64,000 nt of DNA, from contig SZWC01007268.1 in assembly GCA_023375785.1 (NCBI GenBank), positions 34,499 through 98,498 on the forward strand, in the 5' to 3' direction. The position numbers and the translations under genes are program-made. A model generated the notes under the pieces. The model made no database searches. It saw only the letters and a program-made list of their open reading frames with translations, and had not been told where the DNA came from. Source of the DNA: Penium margaritaceum (lineage: Eukaryota; Streptophyta; Zygnematophyceae; Desmidiales; Peniaceae). This document shows, piece after piece, positions 21,882-34,429 of the stretch. The stretch's first letter is position 1; the number at the start of each line of letters is the position of its first letter.

Positions 21882-24800
21882 GTGGCGGGCGGCCATCTGC
21901 TGGGAAAGCTTCGTCCGCATCAGCGAACACCAGCCCCGAAAGTCCTTCGACAACTAGGGAGCGACCAAGTGTATTGCTGCAGAGCGGAGGAAGCGGGAGC
22001 GTTCCGGTGATCCTCCTGAAAGCCAAAATTTTATCGGCTGGTTCTGCGGACGGTGAGGGGCGCCAGACTCGCCAGCAGATAAAAGCATTGCTGGATTGCG
22101 GCGCGTCGCACTCATTCTTCAGCGACGAGCTTGCGAAGAGGTTGGGGCTTGCACGACTACCTGGGAAGCCAACTACGGCCAAGTTGGTGCAAGGGGAGCT
22201 GGAGTGCGGACTGCCTCTGAAGCCTCTGAGGATCCGTCTGGCCAAGCTGTCGTGCGATGTGAACTTTCGCACGTGCCTGATGGACACCTACGACGCCATT
22301 TTGGGGCGTGACTGGCTGCACCGGTGGATTCCTGCTGTGGATTGGGTGCGCAACCAGGTGAAAGTGAAGAAATGCGGAGAGCAAAACGTTTTGCCGTTGT
22401 GGGCAGAGGAGGACTCCAAGGCAGGCAAGGTGTCGCAGTTGAGTTACGTGTAGTTGAAGCGCTGTCAGCGCAAGGGGGATCAAGTGTACCTCGTGTGGGT
22501 GCGGCAAAAGGCAACAACTGAAGAGGTGGAAGTGTTGGCAGCGGAGACAAAGCAATTAGAGGAAGATCAGCAGAAAGCACTAGCAGCAGAGCTGTCGGAA
22601 GACATCAAGGGAGTGTTGGACAGCTACAGTGACGTGTTTCCTGCTGAGCTGCCAAAGGGTTTACCACCGAAGCGGAACATCGACCACAAAATTGAGCTTG
22701 TTCCTGGAGCAAATCCAATGGTGCGGGCTGCTTATCGCATGAGCGATAACGAGCTAGGTGAGCTGAAAAAGCAATTGGAGGAGCTGACAGAGCAAGGGTT
22801 CATCAGACCGTCGGTGTCACCCTACGCTGCACCGGTCCTCTTTGTGAAGAAGAAGACAGGGGAGCTGCGGATGTGCGTGGATTATCGCGCACTGAATAAC
22901 GTAACGATCAAGAACCGGTACCTGCTGCCAAGGGTCGAGGAGCTGTTTGACCAGCTGAGGGGAGCGCAGTTCTTTAGCAAGATTGACTTGCGCTCCGGGT
23001 ACCATCAGATCCCAATTGCGGAGCAGGATGTGGAGAAGACGGCGTTTCGGACGCGGTATGGCTATTTTGAGTACCTCGTGATTCCGTTTGGGTTGACCAA
23101 CGCTCCTACAACTTTCATGAGTCTCATGAACAGGATCTTCCACCCTCACTTGGACCAGTTCATGGTGGTGTTTCTCGACGACATCCTCGTCTACTCCTGA
23201 ACTCTTGAAGAGCATCAGCAACACCTTCGACAGGTGCTGGACATTCTTCGGAAAGAGAAGCTATTTGCAAAGCTCTCCAAGTGTGAGTTTGAGAAAAGGG
23301 AGGTGGAGTTCCTTGGGCAAATCGTGAGCGGCAAAGGTCTCCGCATGGACCCAAAAAAGGTGGAAGCAGTGAAGTAGTGGCCGAGACCAAAGTGCGTGCG
23401 TGACATCCAGGTATTCCTGGGGTTTGTCAAATACTACCGGAAATTCATCCGGGGGTACGCACAAAAGGGTGTGCCGCTGACTCAGCTGCTAAGGAAGGAT
23501 CACCAGTGGGAATGGGGCGATGAGGAGTAGAAGAGCTTCGAGGAGCTCAAGGCTGCAATGTGTGACGCTCTGGTTCTGGTGCATCCGTATTCATCCAAGG
23601 AGTACATCATGGCGACGGACGCAAGCGCCTATGCCATTGGGGCGGTACTGATGCAAGATCACAGAAAGGGGCCGCAGCCGATTGCATACGCGTCTCGCAA
23701 GTTGCGAGGTGCGGAGCTGAACTACGCAATCCATGAGAAGGAGATGCTGGTGATGATCCATGCGTTCAAGCATTGGAGGTGCTACCTCGAGTCGTGACGT
23801 TGCGTGGTCTTCACAGACCATTATGCCTTGAAGTACCTGAAGACGAAGTCGAACCTGAGTCGCCGACAAACTCGCTGGATGGAGTTTCTTGAAGGGAGCT
23901 TTGAGTACGAGATCCAGTACAAGCCTGGGAAGGTGAACCCAGCAGATCCTCTGTCGCGGAGGCCGGACTTGAGCCTCTATGCCATCTGCTGATGGGATCT
24001 CTAGTCATGCATAGCATGTTCAAGCACGGCTATGGCGTGGACAGTGAGTTCACGGGTGGTGCGCTGAAAGACGCCAGGTGGGATGGATTATATTGGCAAA
24101 GGGGGTAGGAGCAGAGAATTGTCGTGCCGGACTATGCGCCATTGAAGCAATTGTTGTTGGAGGAGGCGCATGACACGCACTACTCGGGTCACTTCGGCTT
24201 CGACAAGACGCTCAAAGCCTTGGCACGCCAATACCGGTGATCGTCAATGGCGACTGATTGCAAGAGTTTTGTGAGCAGCTGCGATGTGTGCCAATGCATC
24301 AAGGCGCGGAGGACCAAGCCACCTGGGGGGTTGCAACCATTGCCTGTACCACAGAGGCCATGGACAGACATCTCGCTTGACTTCATCGGCGGGTTGCCTG
24401 TGACGCAGCAGGGCAACAATACGGTGTTGGTGGTGGTGGACCGGTTCTCCAAGATGGCACACTTCATCGCATGTCCTGAGAGCATCACAGTTGCCGGGAC
24501 AGCTCAACTCCTCCTCAGTCATGTCATCAAACTGCATGGAGTGCCGCAGTCGGTGTTCTCTGATCGCAATCCACGCTTCACTTCGCGATTCTGGAAAGAT
24601 CTCATGGAGAAGCTGGGCACACGAGTGTAGCTGACCACGGCATACCACCCACAAAGCGATGGACAAACAGAGCGTAAGAACCAGACATTGGAGCAGTAGC
24701 TGCGGAGCATGGTCCCACCGGATGGAGAGGGTTGGGAGGAGAAGCTCGGAGTGGCAGAGTTTGCCTACAACTCAGCGGTGTCAGCATCAACAGGAAAGTC

Positions 24801-25434
24801 ACCGTTTTAGGTGGTCTACGGCCACCATCCACTGAGCCCAGCCGCCCTTGCTACAGCAATATCTCTTCCGGCTGTGCAGCAGATTACTGAAGGGTTTTCC
24901 ACCACTTGGGACGTGGTGCGATAACGGCTGTTGCAGGCACAGAAGCAGCAGAAGCGGCAGGCTGATAAGCATCGCTCTGTGGAGGAGTTCCAAGTGGGAG
25001 ATCAGGTGATGCTAAACTCTGCTAACCTGCAGCTGATGGGAGTTGGGAGTCCCAAGCTGAAACCGCGATGGGTGGGTCCGTTCCGCATTCTGGAGAAGCG
25101 GTCGGCCGTTTCATACAAGCTGGAGCTGCCAGCTCACTACACCATCCACCCGGTGTTCCACATCTCCTTGCTTTGTGCCTATCGCGACCCCAACACCTTC
25201 TTCCACAGTCGCGGGACAGCTCCACCTCCTACTGTCCAGGTTGAAGGAAGTGAGGAGTTTGAGGTGGAGAAGATTTTGGCAGACCGCCAGAGGGGACGAC
25301 GGTGTGAGTTTCTGGTGCAGTGAAAGGGGTACCCGGCGGAGCACAACTCTTGGAAGCCAGAGGCCAACTTCAACGTTGGGGGAACCAACACAGTTCTCCA
25401 GGAGTACCTCAGGCGCGCTGGGACGTCGCGCCTG
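21806..25434 (+). pseudogene. Pol of chromovirus B (protease-RT-RNase H-integrase-chromodomain)
   Basis: One long frame interrupted by about a dozen stops and one shift near 23992. Aspartic protease carries DCGAS at 22094. RT spans about 22680-23200, with [21 protein letters not shown] and FLDD at 23171-23182 intact. RNase H lies from 23605 (YIMATDASAYAIGAVLMQD). Integrase has an HHCC finger (about 24160-24300), SLDFIGGLP, FSDRNPRF and DGQTERKN. A GPF module follows (RWVGPFRI, about 25065). The chromodomain is at 25255-25395 (FEVEKIL...CEFLVQ, then KGYPAEHNSW). The catalytic residues survive. The stops sit where CAG, CAA, CGA or TGG codons are expected, for example TGA for the chromodomain Trp at 25321. 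The gene is dead, but its design is a standard chromovirus. Confidence 0.9.
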
Positions 25435-25436
25435 TG

Positions 25437-25450
25437 ACGGGGGGGGTGAA
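25437..25450 (+). other. polypurine tract of chromovirus B
   Basis: A G-run (acggggggggtgaa) directly before the 3' LTR; it would prime plus-strand synthesis. Confidence 0.75.
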
Positions 25451-26234
25451 TGTAACGAGGAGCCCCTTTTTCCTGGCATACTCGGGGTCTCACCCAGGAT
25501 TTGGGGGCATCTGGGCCATTTTCCGCTTTTCGGAAATTTGGCTCGCGATCGAGCTCACCTCCGCTCGACCGCGACTGTGCGGATGCGGGGATGCGAGGAC
25601 GCGAGGACGCGAGGAGTGAGCGAGCAACTGCGAGCTCCACACGCCAACGGCGTATTTTGCTCACACCTTCGCGTGGCGTTCCGAACACACCACGCGAGGG
25701 TGGCTTCTCCTCCTCTCGGCGAGTGGCGTAGCGGTGACGCCATCCGCCGAGGGGTTGTTTTGACGGATGGCCCCGGCAACGGACGCGGTCAATGGTGGCA
25801 GTAAAACCTGTGACTGCGACCGTGCGACGGTCGCAGTTCTCCGGTGGCGTGCACAACACGGCAACCGCACCCACCGCCGCGAGACATACGCGACCAACGG
25901 GGCGGCTCGCCGAGAGACAGAAGGGACCGTCGATCTGGAAAATCGACAGCCGGGGACTTCTCGCACAAGGCACTAGGTGCAAGTAGGGCACCGAGTTCAG
26001 GTGCAAGTAGGACACCTAGTACAGGTGCAAGGAGCTTGTTGTAGCAAGCTAGGAGAGCAGTAGGCTGAGGCTTGGACTAGCCAGCCGGACAGTATAAATA
26101 CCCTGTACTCAGTTCAATCTAATTAACCTGTATTTTCCATCTCTGGCTTCCAGACATCTCCAAGTCTATCTTTCCGCTGCGACTGTGCTCTCCACACACA
26201 AAGGCTAAATCTCCAGAGAGCACCCACTCTCACA
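25451..26234 (+). repeat. 3' LTR of chromovirus B
   Basis: 784 bp, from TGTAACGAGG to CACTCTCACA, colinear with the 5' LTR including hairpin, 24-bp repeats and TATA box. Confidence 0.9.
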
Positions 26235-26942
26235 CAGGAATTGCGGTTTTGATTTTGGGTAAGAATTGGAATTGTGATTCCGAACCCAGATCACGATTCT
26301 TCGGAATTATGATTCTTGTCATGGTTCCAGTAACACAAATAGAAAAGGAGAAAATTGATAGCAACGGTGTCGCTCAGGTCTAGAAACCAGACACAAAAGA
26401 TCGGAATGGAGGACTGCTCAGTATTTAACACCATGATGAAGCCAGTGAAGTCGGAGCAGCTTGTCCCTGTGGCATCATTTGATGCCACATCAGTAGTGGC
26501 GCAACCTCCCCCTCCCTCCATCCCCCTCGAGAATAACAGTTTGAATGCACAAATGACAAAGTTCGTGCCTTCCAATGTATGAGACAGCTCAGTAAGGCGG
26601 CTCTTTAGGGCCTGTACGTGCTACCGACGCAATTTGGCATGGCACATGCATGCTACTTAAGCTCAGATGCGAGCCTAACCTACAACCAAGGGCGACCTCA
26701 CAAAAGGTTATACGAATTGTGTGGTTGTGGAGAGTTGAACAATTCCCATCCATCGAAAATAACTAGCATCTCAATTTGGACAGTCTCCCCCTCCCCCCTC
26801 TCCTCCCTTCCATAAGAGCCTGGATCATTGAACCTTGATTCCAGGATGGTTCTAAAATTTGGAATCAAAATCGTACATTTAATCTTGCAAACCGGAATTG
26901 TGATTCCCGATTTGTGATCCTAAGAACCTGTGTGCACCCTTA

Positions 26943-27868
26943 CTCCTAGCTACGTTTCTTCAAGTCTACCAAGTTGCACTGTGCATCATCACTCACACAT
27001 GTCTTCACCTTGATTGACACATCCAACACCTTCGGCGCACTCTTTCTCAAACACACATCATCCACACAACCACACTAAACCAAGGATTTGTCATTGTGGT
27101 CAATCACCCCCGCATGAGTACATCTCATGAATACACAACCCCGTGTGGTCATTTCTTTCGAACTGACGTAAAGCTTGAAAATCACAAATCTACCATCATC
27201 GAGGTTTACTGTCTAAAGCGTGCCTTGCAATACATCCCACACTTAACCTCCATTGACGACCACCTCAAAGCCAATCTTCCAGAAGAGCACCTCATCACTG
27301 GAGGTGATTTAAACTTTGTTGAAAACACCCCTATTAACACCAACCCCACTCGAACATGCTTTAGCCAATCCATATGCTTATCTTTCCACTCTGCTTTTCC
27401 TCAACCTCTCAATGACACGTTTTTTACGAAGTACCCGAATGGCTTCAAATTCACATACACATCCCCAGCCCATCAATAATCAAGTCGCATCGATCGATTC
27501 TACATCTCCCATAGCCTCCTCACATGAGCATGTCCCCATGCCTATCGGTCTGTTTGACCACACACACATCCCCATCACCACCCTCAACCACCCATCACAT
27601 TCTTTTGGCGGGGGGACATGGTGCCTTAACATCTCTCCCTTACCAAATAATGGATAGCAAGCAGGAATTTGATCCATCCTTTGCTCTTCTGAAGAAGAGC
27701 TAATATCTTGGATTGTGCTGAAAGAATCCTTGCGTAGTTTCTTTATTTGCTACGCTAAAAATGAAGCAAGTAGATATCAATATACGCTTCCACACCTTAA
27801 CAACATGATTTTTTGCCTACGTCATCTTTTCTGTTTCCGAGCTAGCAATCGTGAATGGCAAGGCCACA
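26943..27868 (+). pseudogene. LINE ORF2 endonuclease, C-terminal part and linker
   Basis: Continues the frame interrupted at 19773. The reading goes through LNQGFVIVVNHPRM, EEHLITGGDLNFVENT (the conserved GGDxN of the endonuclease), KFTYTSPAHQ, SSRIDRFYIS and, after a frameshift, FDHTHIPIT (the terminal catalytic SDH-type motif). From 27715 a linker region typical of LINE ORF2 follows (ESLRSFFICYAKNEASRYQ...ASNREWQ). No RT is seen: at about 27868 the LINE meets a reversed, truncated family-A chromovirus. Stops at 27477 and later and the frameshift make it non-functional. The early catalytic Glu position reads His (CIITHTC). Confidence 0.75.
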
Positions 27869-30800
27869 AAAAATGGCTCTTGAATCGACTGTCTCTGTCG
27901 CTCGTGATGGTTCTTGGTATGTTGTGTAGCCGCACGATGCTGTTTAGAAATAGCCGTGTTGTTCCCTCGGTAGTGACGGTAGTCGTTGTCAGAATGAAGT
28001 GGGACATTTTGGAAAACCTGTTGACAACCACAAGGATTACGTCATATCCCTCATGGAGATATCGGCCCACGGTTCTGTCGGAAAAGGGAGTGGTTGTAGA
28101 AGTCCAGGTGGTCGTGTGCAACATGATTTTTGTTGTTGACATGTGTCACATGACTTGCAGAAGTCAGCTATGTCGGATTGTATTTTGTCCCACCAATGGT
28201 TTTGTGGTAGCTTCTTCATCGTCTTGTCCTCTCCCAAGTTTCCTCTGGGTCCTGTGTCGTGGCATTTTGCGAGGAGCATACGGTGAAGTCTGTTGCTCAT
28301 TGCGAGTGAATCGTCTTCGCTAGTAGGGTGCGTCATACCAGAATTTTGCCTTGTCGTATCCGTTGGGCTGGTTGTAGCCTCATGCGAATAGCCGCTCAAG
28401 ACATGTGTCTCGATGCAGCTGTAATGTTGCCACCTCAGCCATCAAATCTGGTCGGTGGCTGGGTGCATCCACTGGGTTGATTTTGCCTGGCTGGTACTCG
28501 ATATCGTAGTCGAACCCGGATTCAAGGAACTCCATCCATTGGGTTTGACGTCGACTTAGGTTTGACTGCGTCTTTCAATATTTTAACGTATGGTGGTCAG
28601 TGTGCACGATACATCAACGGCAATCCAGGTAACACCTCCATGTCTTGAATGCATGTACGACGGCCAATATGTCATTCTCGTGTACAACGTAGTTGAGTTC
28701 CGGTCCTCGCAGTTTTTTAGACATGTAGGCGACCGGTTGCTTGCCGTTGCCGTGGTCTTGCAGGTGGACTGCGCCGATGGCATGGTCTGATGTATATGTG
28801 GACATGACGTAACCGAGCGTTGGATCAGCTAATCATACGGCCCGTGCCGAGGTCAAAGAATTCCATAGAGTGGTGAACGTTTCTTCTTCATTGTCTTCCC
28901 ACCGCCACTCGTTTTCATTTCGAGTGAGCTCAGAAAGAGGCACTACCACCCGGGAGTAATCCTGTACAAATCCCCGGTATTAATTGCAGAAGCCAAGGAA
29001 AACTTGAATTTCTCAAGCGTTGGTTGGCATTGGCCAATCAATGACTGCTGCCACTTTTTTCAAATCCATGGTGATCCGCCCAACGTTGATGACGTGGCCC
29101 AAAAACTCGACCGACAGGTGACCAGAGTTGCACTTTAAGAGTTTTCCAAAAAAAATCTCTCTTTGTAAAACTTTGAGAACTTTTTGAAGATGTCCAATGT
29201 GCTCCTCCAGGGTCTGGCTGTACACCAGAAAATTTTCGAGGTACACCATGACAAAATCGTTGAGGTATGGTCAGAAAATATTGTTCACTGCTGCCATGAA
29301 CATTGACAGGGTATTCATCGGTCCAAACGGAATTACCATGAACTCGAAATGCCTGTAGTGAGTTTGGAATGCCATGCTCTCGATGTCGACATCCGCCACG
29401 CGTATCTGGTGATAACCGCTACGTAAGTCTATTTTTCATAAAATGTGGGCCCCTCGGAGCTGGTCAAAAAGTTTTTCAGTTCGGAGAAGAGGGTAGAGGT
29501 TCTTGATGGCAGCGTCGTTCAACGCCCGATAATCCGGGCACATCCGTATTTCACCAGTTTTTACTAATAGTACTGGTGTTCTGTATGGTGATGTTGATGG
29601 GTGGATGAACCCCTGACCGAGCATCTCGTCAAGTTGCTTTTTCAACTCGGTCAACTCGTGATCGCTCATCCGATACGCCCCTCAATCTGTAGGTATGTTG
29701 CCCAACTTTAGTTTGATGCGATGGTCGATGTCTTGTAGAGGAGGTAAGGTCCTTGGGAGTTCGTCAGGGAAGACGTTAACGAACTCTTGGATGAGTGGTG
29801 CAAACTCTACGGGTACCATCACGAACTTTGTCGATACTGATGAGGCTAATATGTCCGATAAGGATGACGAGTCAGCTGCTGCCACTTCCGCTTCCTCTAT
29901 TGGCTCGAGATGTATGAGCCACGCACGAGCTCCTCATAGTTTATAGTAGCTGGCCACGTTGAGCGGTATTGGCTCCACAAGATGTTGCTTCTCGGCTATC
30001 GTGGCTTCCCCTACTGCTTCCACCTCTTTTGCTTCCATTGTCCGCTTCCGTTCCGCACGCGGAAGTTGTCATTTAGTGCCATCAATGTCCACGTAGACGT
30101 CGACGCTGTTCCAGTCGACCTACGGATTGTGTCGGTACAGGTAATATCATCAGAAGACAATTTTTTGATCACTCATTGGATAAGATCTCTAGACCATTAC
30201 ATCCCGTAGATCTCCCAATTTTAGGCGTAATGGTTCTTGGAGTCTCCGTATTTGCAATATGTCATCAACGGTTTTTCCTTCAAACACCCCTGGTTCAGTC
30301 TGCAAACCCAGTTTGTGAACCATGTCGTTGCTCACGAAGATGTGTGAAGCTCCTCCATCCAATAGTGCCGGTACCATTATGCGACTTTTGCATCCTCGAG
30401 GTTGAACTTTTAGCAGTATCGTCGATTGGTCCTCCTCGTACCCCTCATAAAACTTTGCAATCTCTGAAATCCTCTACAGCAATGTAGGTCGTGCACATGG
30501 GCGATCGCTTGATGCATATCGCTCTATGGGGACAAGAGTTGTGCTTTTCACTCCTGCCCTTTGCCGTTTCCCAACTCATTTATCTACAACTTTCCCCCTT
30601 TGCTGACATGCTGCTTGCTCTGAAGGTTACGAGCAATGTGCCCGACTTTTCCGTAGTTGTAGCATGTTTGAGTTTCTCTCTGGTCGACGGCGTCCACTTC
30701 CATCAGGGTCAAGGATTCTACCCACCGGTTTTTTCCGTTTCCATGATAGTTGTGCTTAGGAGGTCACCAACCATATGATTCCTTGATCTTAGCGTTGTAG

Positions 30801-31939
30801 TCAACACAATTGATTCTTTCTACTACTATGAGCATCTGCGACAAGTCTTTTTGGATGCCAAAAATGGCAATTGCTTGTCGGATATATCGCTTGAGGCAAT
30901 TGTTGCAGTGAAAACAGAGTTCGTCGAGGGCGATTTCACAATGATGATCTCAAGAAATCTCTACATATAATCTGCCACGCTGGACTACTGACGGAGATGC
31001 AAGAGCTTGTACCGTGCATCACACTTTTTCTTAATTCGTCCACAGCGTGTGAGCATCGCATGCGAGAATTTGTTCCAGGCGGTTGGTGTCATCAGCACGT
31101 CTTGCCATTTTAAGTTGATCTACTCCAAGGGTAGAATGCCCACGGTCGGCGGTATGGGACAGGCGCTGCTGTATATTGATGACTCTCCACCGGTCTCGTG
31201 CTACCGTTGGATTGTCTTGAAATCAGACCACCAACTTAACACTGTGTCACACAAAAGCAAGGCTGCGAGGTCAATTTTCTTCTGATCTTTGTTGATCCCA
31301 GTAGCTGTGAAGTACACCTCCAAACTCGTCAGCCACATCCGAATCATCGGTCCTTTTGAGTTTGCGGGATCAAATGGTTCTGTGGAGCCAGATGAATTTT
31401 GGGTTCCCTGAAGAGTTGGGAATTTCTCTTGATGAGCACCGCTTCTCATGCGCTTGTGTTGCAAAGAGCCTCCATTGCAACATTGAGTTATTGGAGCAGA
31501 TGGCTGTTCATTCCTTTGAGCACGGAGATCCGGTTTGCCAGCTCCTCATTGATCTGCACATGTGGTCTAGTGCCACCTGTCGTCCTTGTTGTCATCATCG
31601 AGGTTGTAGGTATGGACACCTGGTTTATCGCCGTTGGGTCCGTGACCAGATTGGTCGTCGAAGCCGTAATGGTTGGTCCAGTTGTCGCATAGCCTGCCAC
31701 ACCAGCATTAGAAGTTGCTTTGGGGTACGCGTGCATTGGCATGTTCTGCTCCTCCATCGCCGAAGTCTTCGTTGAAGACATGCTGCTGGTCGTCTGTTGT
31801 GCTTGCTTGCCTCACGTCATAGTCGCGAAGTCTGCAGAGTCTTGACGTGCGAGATGCACTGACGGCTTGTGAGAGGTAGTCCTCCGGATGGATAAAGTAG
31901 TCGGATACCTCTCCAGCACCGCTGCGCTCTGATACAAAG
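27869..31939 (-). pseudogene. family-A chromovirus copy 3, reversed and truncated in integrase
   Basis: Read right to left. Gag lies at 31785-31200 (MIRMWLTSLEVYFTATGIN, SWWSDF). A zinc knuckle near 30625-30675 has lost two Cys (CYNYGKVGHIARNL). Protease is at 30377-30300 (LLDGGASHIFVSNDMV). The pre-RT segment and RT lie at 29885-29013 (RMCPDYRALND, then LENFLVYS where the catalytic block is damaged). RNase H is at 28805-28583 (AIGAVHLQDH...YMSKKLRGPELNY). Integrase spans about 28399-27869 (HTTTTVTTEGTTRLFL, SDRDSRFKSHF). The sequence stops inside integrase at the LINE boundary, so the rest of integrase, the chromodomain and the 3' LTR are missing. The relic primer site is at 31926-31939 (reverse complement actttgtatcagag). 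Confidence 0.8.
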
Positions 31940-32489
31940 TATTATGTCAAACGGAGCGTAGATGGTGAACAAGTAGAAGTTGCAAGGCATAACACGACTT
32001 AGAATTTGGGACACTTGAGCAATTTGTAATAAGTGGTCAGTGTACTTCGATGAAAAGTGTTGAAATGGTCAAACATATGAATACAAGTATCGAGTTACGA
32101 ATTAGGCACAGGCGGGGCCGTTAGGTTGATTGTCGAGCGACGCGTGCAAAGTAGCATTGTGAGTGGTCGGATTCGAGAAGGTTTGCATAGAAATTGGGGG
32201 TCTTTGAGAATCAACGGTGAAGATGCAAGATGCATCTTTATAAATCCTGATTTGTATTTGTGCATCAAGAAGTCGACCAAAATATCGTGACAATTCAGTC
32301 ATAGATTCGCGAGAGTGGTCGAAATTGTCGGAAGGTTCGGGAAGATTCACTGAGGATGGGGTAGTTGGCCAGTTTGTCATTGACCATCGGAGTGAATATC
32401 GTAGTCTCGCAATGCAATGGGCTGTCTGTGTAATGAGAGAAATGCCCACTCGGAAAGATTAGGGACTCGTGTACGTCTGGTACGTAACA
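31940..32489 (-). repeat. 5' LTR of reversed family-A copy 3
   Basis: 550 bp. In minus orientation it starts TGTTACGTACC and contains GTACACGAGTCCC and GGCCAACTACCCC, then the '...ttcatcgaagt' block. It matches the LTR at 6389-6938 in length and order. Confidence 0.7.
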
Positions 32490-33395
32490 ACAGGAGCCTG
32501 TGCAAAAACAAAACCCCAAATGCAATCCGGGATAGGGTTTGACTTAGGTTTGCATGTGAAAAAGTTGTGGTTTATGATTTAGAAAGAAAAAGGGTACTTT
32601 TGCCGCATATCCACTGTCATTGGAACTTATGTACACCATACCAAATGTTTGCAAAAAAAAGAATAGGGGGCCACTTTGACAAAAGAATAACTGTAACGTC
32701 CACGAAAGGCAGAAAATACTTTTAAGGACCACTATTGAAAATTAATACTCCGGATGTCCACCGAGAAAAAAATCGTATGGGGACCAATGTTATTCTCCGC
32801 ATACCCACTTTCCACACCGACAAAAGTAACACAAAATCATTCAAACAGGACCCTATTCTAGCCTCGCACTGCAAGGACAGCAAAGCAGTTGCTATTGGTA
32901 GTATACCACACACTTGCAAGATTCCACTATGACTTGGCAACATTGTCATTCCGAGCTACCATTGGAGGGTTGCAGATGTGTCTTTCCTCAGTCTCCAATG
33001 ATTGAGCGTTGTTCATTGGCCTCTTGCGATCACCATCCACCCCGTGCAATTTGTTTTTGCAAGCATAGTTGACGACCTAAACCGCAAAAACAATCGTTGA
33101 CCCTTTATGACGTTAGTTGAACAAGTGACATAAGTCAAACCTACAGTTTGCACACGTTTGTGCACAACCCATCAAGAATGAGTGCAAGGGCGGGCCCGGT
33201 CCGTTCGTCCAATGCACATCGATTGTCGCGCCTGGGGTGCAACGCCTCATGTTGCCACATTGACCGTTCTCTCTTATGAGATTTAACTGTCAAACATAAT
33301 GGTGCGCACTGTCATCGTTTCTGCATGTAGGCCCCATGCGACACATAAACTGTGGACATCAACACTATGTGGTACACCTTATCCATCACGCAAAC
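32490..33395. other. no gene; decayed MULE-end-like periodic sequence
   Basis: No coding frame. Around 32605-32830 loosely periodic blocks such as 'aatactccggatgtccaccg' resemble the outer MULE terminus at 42011-42060 ('aatactccggattccatgg'). This is probably the worn left end of MULE A. Confidence 0.4.
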
Positions 33396-33677
33396 ATGGC
33401 CACCAACGAAGACATGAGTGGATTTCCGAATGAGCCGTGACGATGGGATGAAGCCGGTACGTGGGGTGGAGAGGAAGCATCGAGGAGAGCAGCCATGTTG
33501 CATCCGGGGAAAGCCACAGTTGTATGGGCCACCATGAAGGCTAAGTTTGACCATTGGGTAACACGTAAGAGGATGCCATCATGGAAATCCAATACTCCCC
33601 CACCGGAGACCATGGTTTGGATCCTGGCCAGGCGTATGCCCACTCCGCGTCCGCCTAACACTCCTGATCAGTGGTAG
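33396..33677 (+). pseudogene. MULE accessory ORF X, copy in MULE A
   Basis: From the ATG at 33396 (MATNEDMSGFPNEP) a frame with one TGA (near 33438) runs to TAG at 33677. Its C-terminal half matches the intact ORF X at 42678-42962: both share an xxW(A/K)xxxK(F/E)xxW pattern, then PSW, a P-x-T/E-x-M-x-W segment, MP(T/S)xRPPNxP and a terminal W. The protein family is unknown to me. As in the other MULEs, it lies on the plus strand facing a minus-strand MULE transposase. Bases 33678-34429 are AT-rich with no gene. Confidence 0.5.
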
Positions 33678-34429
33678 CCCATCCAACACTTAGTGTGGTA
33701 GATAGTAAGCATGCGTAATATTTATCCACGAATATATTCTACATGTTTCCACTACATTCCTACCATGCCAGCCCTTACAATGGCAAAGACATGGCATGTG
33801 TCAAAGTTAATCTGAAATTCATTCATTTTTCTGTCCATTGAAATTCTATACAGCCCGAAGTGTGGCGCATAATGGGCATCTGGCATATTTATGTACGAAT
33901 TCATATAGGATGTGACCAATAATTATGTGCAACTCTTGTCCTCTATGCTAGATAGTGGGCATGTTTTAATTTCATCCTTGAATTCATCCATGTTGTCTCC
34001 ACTAACATCCAGAATCTCTAAAGAACTGGTATGTGTGCTCACTTTTGTATTACATGTCCATGTGCGTGTCCTTTACACTGTCCATCACCATCTTACTTCC
34101 TATGGTCTCAACTGCTATGGTACTATAAACACACACTTACATCATCATGTGCTATGTACATCGTATGTGACATGTATCAACTTGACATCGGCATCCATTT
34201 ACACTCATGTCTGCGTAGTGCATGAACTTGGTTACTGTGGTTACATGAAACTGTATTGCACTTTGTACTGGCATCTAGTGGCTTAAACATAAAACAAAAT
34301 AATGAAATATTAATGAACAAGGTCCCTTTTCTTGTAATTACTGACATTAAGCAACAAGCACAAGACTGAGTGGAGAAATACATGACATTGAAAGCAACTT
34401 TGCAATCATGGTGCCTAGCAAAACAGAGG

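Larger units (their letters stand above)
19821..26234 (+). mobile_element. Ty3/gypsy chromovirus, family B, full length but inactivated
   Basis: A complete 6.4-kb LTR retrotransposon: LTR 785 bp, primer site, gag, protease, RT, RNase H, integrase with GPF module, chromodomain, polypurine tract, LTR 784 bp. The LTRs are roughly 93-94% alike by eye, with many differences at CpG sites. Immediate flanks (cccga / cagga) are not a convincing target duplication. It lies inside the hAT-like MITE. Confidence 0.9.
19774..26942. mobile_element. hAT-like MITE split by a chromovirus
   Basis: The left end CAGGGTGCACACC starts at 19774, and the right end is the inverse, GTGTGCACCCTTA, at 26930-26942. The ends are flanked by ctcttggct (19765-19773) and ctcctagct (26943-26951): nine bases with two transitions, consistent with an ~8-bp hAT target duplication. 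Without the chromovirus at 19821-26234 the element is about 755 bp. Related blocks (gaattgtgattcc) recur near both ends. No transposase is present, so it is non-autonomous. Bases 26235-26929 are its interior and hold no gene. Confidence 0.65.
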
